In this document: piece after piece, positions 52,947-60,332 of the stretch
How the letters are laid out: each line of letters opens with the position of its first letter
Numbering within the stretch: the stretch's first letter is position 1
Source: Acidobacteriota bacterium
GTDB taxonomy: Bacteria; Acidobacteriota; Thermoanaerobaculia; UBA5066
Direction of reading: 5' to 3'
Assembly: GCA_016716715.1 (NCBI GenBank)
Contig: JADJVE010000019.1
Span: 124,001 to 188,000, forward strand
Length of the DNA stretch: 64,000 nt
Notes under the pieces: generated by a model
Databases searched by the model: none
Seen by the model: the letters and a program-made list of their open reading frames with translations, nothing else
Told to the model about the DNA's origin: nothing
Translations under genes and position numbers: made by a program

Positions 52947-52970
52947 AGGCTTCCGGGATCGGGACCGGCT

Positions 52971-53579
52971 CTACTTCGCGGCCGCGGCCGGGGCCGCCGG
53001 GGGAGCGGCGGGAGTCACGCCCAGGGCGGCCATCGTCTCCGTGACCTTCGCCTTGACGGCGTTCGCCTTCGCGACGGCGTCCGTCAGGGTGCCGGCCTTG
53101 AAGGTCGCGATGGCGTCGTCCGTCGCCTTCTGGATGTCGGCGAGCGTCGTCTTGGCCGCTTCGAGCTTCGCCTTGTCCATGTCCTTCGGGAGCTTCTTCA
53201 TCGCGGAAAGCGCCGCGATCTTGTCCTTCACCTGCTGAATCATCGGACCCACGGAGGCCGAGAGGTCGTTGAACGACTTCGTGAGCTCGTCCTTCTTGGC
53301 GGCGGCGGCGGCGGCGGCTTCCTTGGCCTTGGCCGGAATCGCGGTGGCGGCCTCGAGGGCCATCTTGTAGTCACCCTTGTCGAAGGCCTCGCGGGCCGAC
53401 GTGAGCGATGCCATCAGGGTCTTGGCCTGATCGGGCGCGTACTTGGCGGCCTCGGCCTTCACGCCGTCGACGGCGGTCTGGGCGGCGGTGAGCGCCGCCT
53501 CGGCGGGGCCCTTCTGGCTGCATGCGACGAGCGCGACGCAGCAGAGGACGAGGGCGGTCATCTTCAGGACGTTCTTCAT
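52971..53579 (-). CDS. Helical lipoprotein, unknown function
   Basis: A 202-residue lipoprotein: lipobox LVAC follows MKNVLKMTALVLCCVA, with Cys as the mature N-terminus. The rest is Ala/Lys-rich and predicted helical (AALTAAQTAVDGVKAEAAKY, MALEAATAIPAKAKEAAAAA, KLEAAKTTLADIQKATDDAI). It resembles periplasmic structural or scaffolding lipoproteins, but no family is recognised. Lipoprotein sorting would use the LolC/LolD pair found at 17-19 kb. Confidence 0.75.
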   Translation of the reverse strand: MKNVLKMTALVLCCVALVACSQKGPAEAALTAAQTAVDGVKAEAAKYAPDQAKTLMASLTSAREAFDKGDYKMALEAATAIPAKAKEAAAAAAAKKDELTKSFNDLSASVGPMIQQVKDKIAALSAMKKLPKDMDKAKLEAAKTTLADIQKATDDAIATFKAGTLTDAVAKANAVKAKVTETMAALGVTPAAPPAAPAAAAK

Positions 53580-53638
53580 TCGGCTTCCTCCAGTTCCTTT
53601 CGTGTGTGAAACGCCGCGGGATTCGCCCGCGGCGGGGT

Positions 53639-54148
53639 TCAGCGGGTGGCGGGTGCGGGCGCCGTCACGGCGGCGGCGGCGGGGTCGACGGCCCGGACCG
53701 GAAACGGCGACCTGGACTGGGCCGTGGCGATGTTCGCGCTGAGCGCCTCGGCGTCCTTCTTCCAGAGTCCGTGGATCACGACCGGCGGAGAGCCTCCCGT
53801 CGTGTCGATGACGACGTCGGCGAAGACCGGGCCGGACTTCACCTTCACGGAGGCGATCTGCCGCAGAGTGATCGAGTTTTCCGTGTGCCCGAGGAAGCGC
53901 GGGTTGTAGTTCGACACGCGGTCCGCGAAGACGGCGACCTGGACCGGGAACACCCTGTTTCCGGACGTGAAACGCGACGCGCGCACGACGGGCGCCTCGG
54001 AAGTGAAGTTGCGGTTGTAGAGCCAGAGAACGGCGGCGCAGAGGACGGCGGCCGCCACGAGAATCCCGATCGTCCAGCGCCCCGCTTTGCGGAGGAACGA
54101 GCCGCGGGCGGGAGGAGTTGGAGAGGTTTGCTTCGGAGAGTCGGGCAC
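53639..54148 (-). CDS. Single-span membrane protein, unknown function
   Basis: A 169-residue protein: basic N-terminus, one membrane span (WTIGILVAAAVLCAAVLWLY, residues about 25-44) and a periplasmic domain of beta character (ASRFTSGNRVFPVQVAVFADR, ENSITLRQIASVKVKSG, FADVVIDTTGGSPPVVIHG). No catalytic motif is seen. It lies just upstream of the helical lipoprotein gene on the same strand, so the two may work together. Confidence 0.65.
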   Translation of the reverse strand: MPDSPKQTSPTPPARGSFLRKAGRWTIGILVAAAVLCAAVLWLYNRNFTSEAPVVRASRFTSGNRVFPVQVAVFADRVSNYNPRFLGHTENSITLRQIASVKVKSGPVFADVVIDTTGGSPPVVIHGLWKKDAEALSANIATAQSRSPFPVRAVDPAAAAVTAPAPATR

Positions 54149-54170
54149 GAACGCGGATCATAGCGCGTGC

Positions 54171-54207
54171 GCGTAATCGAGACGCTTGACGGCGTCTCGA
54201 TTTACGC
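54171..54207. promoter_or_regulatory. Long inverted repeat between divergent genes
   Basis: AATCGAGACGC and its exact complement flank a six-base loop (TTGACG). The pairing extends four more bases on each side past one bulged T. It lies 23 bases upstream of the leftward membrane-protein start and about 160 bases before lexA. It could be an operator, an attenuator or a remnant terminator; there is no T-tract. Confidence 0.45.
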
Positions 54208-54243
54208 CTATCTTGCGTCGACGAGAGGATTCGGAGAGAGAAA

Positions 54244-54340
54244 GAGGATTTTCTTTGAAGGTGAAGAGGGCCGGGCGCGGCCATCGCTCTGCCGGCAGCC
54301 CGCTGGGCATCCGAACGCATTACTCTCTAAGAAAATAAGG
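54244..54340. repeat. Inverted pair of dispersed A/T-rich motif upstream of lexA (copies 5 and 6)
   Basis: The plus copy at 54244-54270 carries GATTTTCTTTGAAGGTGAAG. The minus copy at 54323-54340 is the complement of a shorter CCTTATTTTCTTAGAGAG. About 52 bases lie between. This is the only clear intergenic pair; it sits 28 bases upstream of the lexA start. Confidence 0.65.
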
Positions 54341-54367
54341 CAAAATGGCTTTGGAGCCGAATAAATT

Positions 54368-54976
54368 ATGGCGCTGACGCTCACTCCAAGACAAAAAGAA
54401 ATAGCCGACTTCATCCGTCGTTACCGGTCCAAGCACGGGGTTTCGCCCACGCAGCGCGAGATCTGCGAGGAGTTCGGTTACTCCTCTTTCGGCACCCTCC
54501 AGAAGCACATCCGGCTGCTTCTCGAGAAGGGCGTGCTCGTACGCGACTGGAACAAGCGGCGCTCCCTGGCGCTCGCCGAAGAGGACCGTCATGTGGGCGC
54601 CGTCGAGATCCCGCTCGCGGGCCGCATCGCCGCCGGCCAGCCCATCGAGGTCGAGCCCGAGGGCGAGTCCGTCGCCGTGCCGGAGGCGCTCACGCGCAAG
54701 GGCCAGAACTACGTCCTCAGGGTGAGCGGCCATTCCATGATCGACGACGGCATCCACGACGGCGACTTCGTCGTCGTGAACCGCCGCGAGAAGGCCGCGA
54801 ACGGCGAGATGGTCGCGGCGCTCGTGAACGGCGAGGCGACGCTCAAGCGCATCTACAACGAGGGCGACGGCCGCATCCGGCTGCAGCCCGCGAACGACCG
54901 CATGGCGCCGATCTACGCGGCCGAGGGAGACGTCAAAGTGCAGGGCGTCGTCGTCGGGTTGATGAGGAAGTACTGA
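54368..54976 (+). CDS. lexA: LexA repressor
   Basis: A 202-residue SOS repressor and self-cleaving peptidase. The winged-helix N-domain has TPRQKEIADFIRRYRSKHG and PTQREICEEFGYSSFGTLQKHI. The Ala-Gly cleavage site is in IPLAGRIAAGQP. The catalytic Ser is in VSGHSMIDDGIHDGDFV (near residue 123) and Lys in GEATLKRIYNEGD (near 160). A RecA filament should trigger cleavage. No textbook SOS box is obvious upstream; instead the dispersed inverted motif lies there. The stop overlaps the next gene as CTGA. Confidence 0.95.
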   Translation: MALTLTPRQKEIADFIRRYRSKHGVSPTQREICEEFGYSSFGTLQKHIRLLLEKGVLVRDWNKRRSLALAEEDRHVGAVEIPLAGRIAAGQPIEVEPEGESVAVPEALTRKGQNYVLRVSGHSMIDDGIHDGDFVVVNRREKAANGEMVAALVNGEATLKRIYNEGDGRIRLQPANDRMAPIYAAEGDVKVQGVVVGLMRKY

Positions 54977-55809
54977 AGCTCCGACGCCTGCACATCCCGG
55001 GCGGCCTGACGGTCGCGTGCCTCGACGCGGGCGCCTCCCGCCCCGGCGGGCCGCCGCCGCTCGTGCTCCTGCACGGCATCGGCGCCGACCACGGCGAGTG
55101 GGCGCTGTCGCTCGCGCTGCTCGCGCGGAAAAGGCGCGTCCTCGCGTTCGACCTCCTCGGCCACGGGAAGAGCGACAAACCCGCCGGCTCCGGAGTGGTC
55201 TACCGCGTGCGATTCCTTGCGGAGGCGGTCCGCGGCGGCATCGAGGCGCTGCCGGACGCGCCCGAGCGCGTCGATCTCCTCGGCCATTCGCTCGGCGGCG
55301 CCGTGGCGCTGGACGTCGTGCGCCGGCACCCGCGCCTCGTCCGCCGGCTCGTTCTCGTGGATGCGCTGGGCCTTCCGGTGGCCCGGTCGATCGACCCCCT
55401 CGCGGCGTCGCTCTCCTTCGTGCCCGGTACGTACGAAGACTCGCGTCGCCTCCTGGCGACCAGCGTCAACAACCGCTTCCTCTCGCACCCGCTCGTCGCT
55501 CTTGCTGCGGCCGTCTACAAGGGGCGCCGTCGGAACCGGCCGCAGCTCCTGAAGCTCGCCGCCTCGCTCGCGGCGGGGGAGGACGCCTTCACGCCGCGCG
55601 ACCTCGCGCGCATCCCTCACGAAACGCTCGTCCTCTGGGGCGACCGGGACCGCATCTTCCCGCTTGCGGCAGGCCGGGCGATCGCCCGGGCGATCCCGAA
55701 CGCCCGCCTCGAGGTCATGCCGGGGTGCGGCCACGTCCCGCCGACCGAGCGGCCCGTGGCCTTCGCGCGCAGGGTCGTCGCCTTCCTCGACGCCAGATCC
55801 CGCACATAA
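54973..55809 (+). CDS. Alpha/beta hydrolase
   Basis: About 278 residues. The core shows LVLLHGIGADHGEW (oxyanion HG), VLAFDLLGHGKSDKP, the nucleophile elbow LLGHSLGGAVALDVV, the acid in LVLWGDRDRIFPLAAGRAI and the base His in MPGCGHVPPTERP. The substrate is unknown. No ATG, GTG or TTG lies before the core strand; CTG 54973 overlaps the lexA TGA exactly as the other start/stop overlaps in this genome do, so a CTG start is proposed. GTG 55063 would remove the first beta strands. Confidence 0.85.
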   Translation: MKLRRLHIPGGLTVACLDAGASRPGGPPPLVLLHGIGADHGEWALSLALLARKRRVLAFDLLGHGKSDKPAGSGVVYRVRFLAEAVRGGIEALPDAPERVDLLGHSLGGAVALDVVRRHPRLVRRLVLVDALGLPVARSIDPLAASLSFVPGTYEDSRRLLATSVNNRFLSHPLVALAAAVYKGRRRNRPQLLKLAASLAAGEDAFTPRDLARIPHETLVLWGDRDRIFPLAAGRAIARAIPNARLEVMPGCGHVPPTERPVAFARRVVAFLDARSRT

Positions 55810-55816
55810 TCCCCCC

Positions 55817-57597
55817 ATGCGCACGACACGCTTCACGGTCGCCATGCCGCGGCCCGAAACCCATCTCTACGAGATCACGATGGAGATCGACCCGCGGGGC
55901 GCGACGACTCTCGATCTCGTCCTCCCCGTCTGGACACCGGGTTCTTATCTCGTCAGGGAGTTTTCAAGGCACATAAGAGATTTTTCTGCGAAAGGGAAGA
56001 GGGGCCGCCCCCTTTCCGCCCTGAAAGTGGAGAAGAACCGCTGGCGCGTTTCTTTACCTTCTAAGAAATCCGAATCCCCCGGTCTCCTCTCCATCAGGTA
56101 TCGCGTTTATGCCCACGAGCTGACCGTGAGGACGTCGCATCTCGACGCGTCGCACGGCTACGGGAACGGCGCGAACCTGTTCTTCTACGTCGAGGGCCGG
56201 AAGGACGAGCCCATGGAGGTCGCGTTCCGCCTCCCTCGCGGCTGGAAGACCTCCATGGCGCTGCCCGCGCGCGGCGGCGTCTTCCGCGCCGCGTCGTACG
56301 ACGAGCTCGTGGACTCGCCGTTCGAATGCGGGACGCACCGCACGTTCGACTTCCGCGTGAAGGGCGTCCCGCATACGCTCGCGATCTGGGGGGCCGGCAA
56401 CGAGGACGCACCCCGCCTCGTGAAGGACCTGAAGAAGCTCGTCGCGGAAGCGGCGTCCATCTTCGGCGGCCTTCCGTACGAGCGATACCTCTTCCTCGCG
56501 CATCTCGCGCCGGGCGCCCGCGGCGGCCTCGAGCACCGGGCCTCGCAGTCCGTCGCGATCGACCCGTGGGCGTTCAAGCCGGCAAAGGCGTACCGCGACA
56601 CGCTGCTTCTCTTCTCGCACGAGCTCTTCCACGCCTGGAACGTCAAGCGCATCCGGCCGGAGGCCCTCGGACCGTTCGATTACACGAAGGAAGTCCACAC
56701 ACGAAGGACCTCTGGGCCATGGAGGGCGTCACCTCGTACTACGAGGTCCTCCTCGCCGTGCGCGCCGGCCTCCTGACGCCCGCGCAGGGCTTCGAGGAGT
56801 GGGCGACGTCGTGGACGGGCCACCTCGAAACGCCGGGCCGCGCGGTGCAGAGCGCCGAGATGGCCTCCTTCGACACGTGGATCCGCTTCTACCGCCCGGA
56901 CGAGAACTCAGTGAACGTGGCGGAGAGCTACTACCGCCGCGGCCAGCTTCTCGGCCTCGGACTCGACCTCACGATCCGCGGCGCGACCGCGGGCCGGCGG
57001 GGCCTGGACGACGTCATGAGGCTCCTGTGGCGCCGCTGGGGCGCAAAGGGGAAGGGCTATCCGGAGGGCGCCGTCGAGGACGCCGCGGTGCGCGTGCTGG
57101 CGTCGCGGGCGAAGGCTCGCCGCTTCTTCGACCGGTACGTGCGCGGCACGGAGACGCCCGACCTCGCGAGGCTGCTGCCCGCGGCGGGTCTCGAGCTGAA
57201 GCTCGTCCCGGAGGCCGAGGAGGGCGTGACCGAAGAGAGCCCCGTGAAGACGCGGGGGGACTTCGGGTGGAAGACGAAAACGGAGAACGGCAGGCTCCTC
57301 GTCGCCGAGGTCCGCGAGGGCGGCGCCGCGATGCGCGCCGGCATGAGCGCGGCGGACGAGATCGTGGCGATCGACGGGGTGCGGGCGTCGGAGGATTTCC
57401 TTCGAAGAAAGGCGATCGAGGCCGGGCCCGGTGCGCGGATCCGGATCACCGTGTTCCGGCGCGAACGCCTCCGGGAGCTCGGGCTCGTCCTCGGGACGCG
57501 GAAGGCGGGCGTCTGGAGGGTCCGGCCGGTCCCCAAGGCGCCGGCAGCCGCAAAGAGGCTCGCGCGGCGCTGGCTGCGTGTGCCCGTGAGCGGCTGA
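55817..57597 (+). CDS. M61-family (glycyl aminopeptidase-like) peptidase with PDZ domain, frame break
   Basis: It has the N-terminal beta domain of the family (TRFTVAMPRPETHLYEITMEI, LVLPVWTPGSYLVREFSRHI) and the zincin motif FSHELFHAWNVKRIRPEALG (HExxH near residue 269). After the break come DLWAMEGVTSYYEVLL and NVAESYYRRGQLLGLGLDL, and a C-terminal PDZ domain (LLVAEVREGGAAMRAGMSAADEI). The frame changes at CACACAC, 56696-56702; removing one CA joins KEVHT to KDLWAMEG as in relatives. An indel error, recent mutation or slippage in a dinucleotide run are all possible. The dispersed motif occurs three times in the gene. It is 7 bases after the hydrolase stop. Confidence 0.85.
55975..56073. repeat. 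Inverted pair of dispersed A/T-rich motif in the M61 gene (copies 7 and 8)
   Basis: The plus copy at 55975-56004 reads AGATTTTTCTGCGAAAGGGA near its centre. The minus copy at 56051-56073 is the complement of TCGGATTTCTTAGAAGGTAA. About 46 bases separate them and encode family-like sequence (ALKVEKNRWRV), so the spacer is native coding DNA, not an insertion. Confidence 0.6.
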
Positions 57598-57604
57598 TCC
57601 TCCG

Positions 57605-59062
57605 TCAGCGCTTGAAGAAGCCCTGCGGGTTCCCGGGCGTCGCGGCCACGGCGGACTGTCCGCCCGTGCCGAGGAGCCTCTGGTTCAGGTCCCGGATGCG
57701 GTCGTTGAGCTGGGCGACCTTGTTCGCCATCTCCTGACGCTGGCGCTCGGCGTCCGCGCGCAGCCTCTGGATCTCGCTCTCGGCTTCCGCGCCCATCTGG
57801 GCCTTCGCCTGGACCTGGCGCTCGCGCTCCTCGATGTCGTGTTCGAGGGCGGCGATGACCTCGTCCTTCTCCGTGACGCGCTGCCGCCACTTTTCTTCCT
57901 GCTCTTCGTACAGGCGCTTGATGTCCATGAGCTCGGTGATCGCGGAGAAGTCGTTTGCGGACGCCATGATTCCTCCTCGGCCGCGCTCCTCGATCTTCGG
58001 AAAGAGCTTCCGGAGCTTGAGGGACAGGTCTTCGGGGTCGGTGGTGAGCTTCATCGCCGCGTCGACGTCGATCGCGCCGTTCACGAGAAGCGCGATGAGC
58101 GACTGGTTCATCGACTGCATCTTGAAATAGGCGACGCTGGACTCGATCTCCTCGAGAATCTCCTTCGTCTCGCCCAGCTCGATCTGCTTGGCGATCTTGG
58201 GGGAGGCCACGAGGACCTCGACGACGGGGATCAGGCCCTTGCCGTCGACCCGCTCGATGAGCTGCATCGAGACGATCGCGCGCAGGACGAGCGCGAGCTG
58301 GCGCCGCACCTGGTTCTGCTGCGACGGCGGGCAGGAGTCCATGATGCGGTCGATCGTCTGCGCGGCGCTGTTCGTGTGGAGCGTCGAAAAGACGAGGTGG
58401 CCCGTCTCGGCCGCCGTGATCGCGGTCGACATCGTCTCCCAGTCGCGCATCTCGCCGACCATGATCACGTCGGGGTCCTGCCGCATCACGTTCTTGAGCG
58501 CTTCCTGGAAGGAAATGGTGTCGGTTCCCATCTCGCGCTGCGAGACGGAGGCCATGTTGTCCTGGAAGAGGTACTCGATCGGGTCCTCGATCGTCACGAT
58601 GTGGACCGGGTGGCGCTCGGTGATGAGCTTCACGAGCGCCGCGAGCGTCGTCGACTTGCCCGAGCCCGTAGGCCCGGTCACGAGAACGAGTCCGGCCGGA
58701 AGGTCCGCGAACGTTTCGAGGGCGTCCGGGAGGTTGAGGGCGGAGACCTGCGGGATCTGGAACGGAATGCGGCGGAACACGGCCGTCCACGTTCCGCGCT
58801 GGAGGTAGATGTTCCCGCGGAAGCGGGCGACGCCCGTGATCCCGTAGCCGATGTCGACGGCGTAGTTCTGCTGCAGCTTGTCCCGCTGGTAGGGCGTCAG
58901 GATCGGGAGGACCATGTCCTCGATCTCTTTCGGCTGCAGCGGGTCGGTCTTGAGGGGGACGAGCCGCCCGTTCACGCGCAGAAGGGGCGGCCGGCCGGGC
59001 TTCAGGTGAAGGTCCGACGCCTCTTTCTTCGTGACGAACTTCAGAAGCTCGGTCAGGTCCAT
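57605..59062 (-). CDS. pilT: PilT-like type IV pilus retraction ATPase with coiled-coil extension
   Basis: A 485-residue protein. The hexameric ATPase core (about 1-355) has ASDLHLKPGRPPLLRVNGRL, Walker A GPTGSGKSTTLAALV (near residue 130), the Asp box IVTIEDPIEYLF, Walker B DPDVIMVGEMRDWETM, the His box STLHTNSAAQTIDRIMD and the AIRNLIREGK-like equivalent NQSLIALLVNGAID. It powers pilus retraction and twitching. An extra 115-residue C-terminus is a strong coiled coil (KRLYEEQEEKWRQRVTEKDE, SEIQRLRADAERQRQEMANK), not usual for PilT or PilU; a docking role is guessed. It is the last gene of the leftward unit with cca and the sensor kinase. Confidence 0.92.
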   Translation of the reverse strand: MDLTELLKFVTKKEASDLHLKPGRPPLLRVNGRLVPLKTDPLQPKEIEDMVLPILTPYQRDKLQQNYAVDIGYGITGVARFRGNIYLQRGTWTAVFRRIPFQIPQVSALNLPDALETFADLPAGLVLVTGPTGSGKSTTLAALVKLITERHPVHIVTIEDPIEYLFQDNMASVSQREMGTDTISFQEALKNVMRQDPDVIMVGEMRDWETMSTAITAAETGHLVFSTLHTNSAAQTIDRIMDSCPPSQQNQVRRQLALVLRAIVSMQLIERVDGKGLIPVVEVLVASPKIAKQIELGETKEILEEIESSVAYFKMQSMNQSLIALLVNGAIDVDAAMKLTTDPEDLSLKLRKLFPKIEERGRGGIMASANDFSAITELMDIKRLYEEQEEKWRQRVTEKDEVIAALEHDIEERERQVQAKAQMGAEAESEIQRLRADAERQRQEMANKVAQLNDRIRDLNQRLLGTGGQSAVAATPGNPQGFFKR

Positions 59063-59089
59063 CGTTTGGATGTCCTCTGAGGGGACTCT

Positions 59090-60332
59090 TTAGGGTACCA
59101 GCCGGGGCGTGTGTTTTCCAACTCCGGCGCGCGCGAGGAGCCACGCCCGTGCGGCCCGGGTGCCGCGGATCTCGCCCGATGCAAGGGCGAGATCCAGCTC
59201 GGAGAGCGCCCGGCCCAGTTCCGGGCCCTCGGCGAGGGAAAGGGCGCTTCGGATTTCTTCGAGTTGAAGAGGGCGCTCCGGCTTGAGGATCCGGCGGAGC
59301 GCGGCGGGTCGGCGCGCAATGCGCCGGGCCGCGCGCGCCAGGTCTCGCGTGCGCGCATCCCCGGCCGCGAGGAGGAAGAGAAGAGATTCTTCTGAGAATG
59401 GGGAAGAGTGCCGCAGCAGCACGGCCACGTCGCGGCGCGTGACGGGCGCGCGCCCTTTTCGCCGCAGCGGGAGCGAGAAGAGCCGGCTCGCCAACCTCTG
59501 CTCCTCCCGGCCGGTCTTCCACTTTCCAAGAAGATCTTCTGCTCTCTTCGGACCCATCGGCATCAGGAGAAGTGCGCGGGCTATGCGAGGGTCCAGAGCT
59601 CTTCAACCGGGCGACGAGAGAGATCCCGCGCCGCATGCGCGGCGCGCTGCTTCGAATGAGGGTTTGCAGGGCGCCGACCCTCTCGAGGAAGCGCAGCGCC
59701 CGCTCACGGTCCTTCGGCGGCGCCGCGAGGAGCTTGTCCATCTCGACGAGCCGCCTCTCCTCCGAAACCACTCGAAGAAATCTCCCGGCTTTCTTCACCT
59801 CCGGAAGCGCCGAAGGAGCGACGCGAAACCCGGGCAGCTGCGCGAGGAAGCGCGCGGCCCTGAGCACCCTCAACGGATCCTCCAGGAGGACGCCCGGCCG
59901 CGGCGGCCGCAAAATCCTCCTTCGAAGGTCTTCCGACGCACCCGGTGCTTCGACGAGTGTCCCGCCGGGCAGCTCGAACGCGATCGCGTTGACGGTGAAG
60001 TCGCGGCGGAGGAGGTCGCCTTCCGACCCGCCCTCCTCTTCCCACACGTCGATCTCGCGCCCGCGGAAGGGGACCTTGAGAATCCGCCGGGGCGCCGCTC
60101 CGACGGCGACGACCCGCGTGCCGGCGCGCGCCGCGAGACGCGCCGCGAACGGCGCCGCGCAGCCCGGCGCGGCGGTGAGGTCGAGGTCGCCGCCCGGGCG
60201 TCCCATCAACGCGTCGCGCACGGCCCCGCCGACGGCTCGCACGTGCTCGTTCGGATGCGCGCAGGAAGCCGCGAGGGCGAGGTCCGGCCGCAGAGCGAGG
60301 CGCCGCCAGGCGCGCGCGGTCTCGTCCGTCAC
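59090..60332 (-). CDS. cca: CCA tRNA nucleotidyltransferase/poly(A) polymerase family (frame break)
   Basis: The nucleotidyltransferase head has EHVRAVGGAVRDALMGRPGGDLDLT (catalytic Asp pair; two adjacent pieces: VRAVGGAVRDALMG and PGGDLDLT), RRDFTVNAIAFEL and LRVLRAARFLAQLPGF. The enzyme adds or repairs CCA ends, although all four tRNAs here encode CCA. The frame is lost near 59600, around TTGAAGAGC on the minus strand; skipping one A joins LVARLK to ALDPRIARALLLMPMGPKR and reads to TAA at 59090. Four copies of the dispersed motif lie in the gene. GTG 60332 overlaps the sensor kinase stop. Confidence 0.85.
59380..59934. repeat. Four copies of dispersed A/T-rich motif in cca (copies 9 to 12)
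   Basis: Copies at 59380-59408 (plus), 59516-59550 (minus), 59768-59786 (minus) and 59911-59934 (plus, weak). The minus copy at 59768 matches the lysS copy 3 over GATTTCTTCGAGTGG. They share the core TTCTTNGA with purine-rich flanks. They lie where codons switch from GC-rich to A/T-rich choices for conserved residues such as AEDLLGKWK. Confidence 0.5.

Noticed and set aside
54171..54207. The inverted repeat as a Rho-independent terminator
   Set aside because: Neither strand has a T-tract after the stem, and no gene ends next to it.
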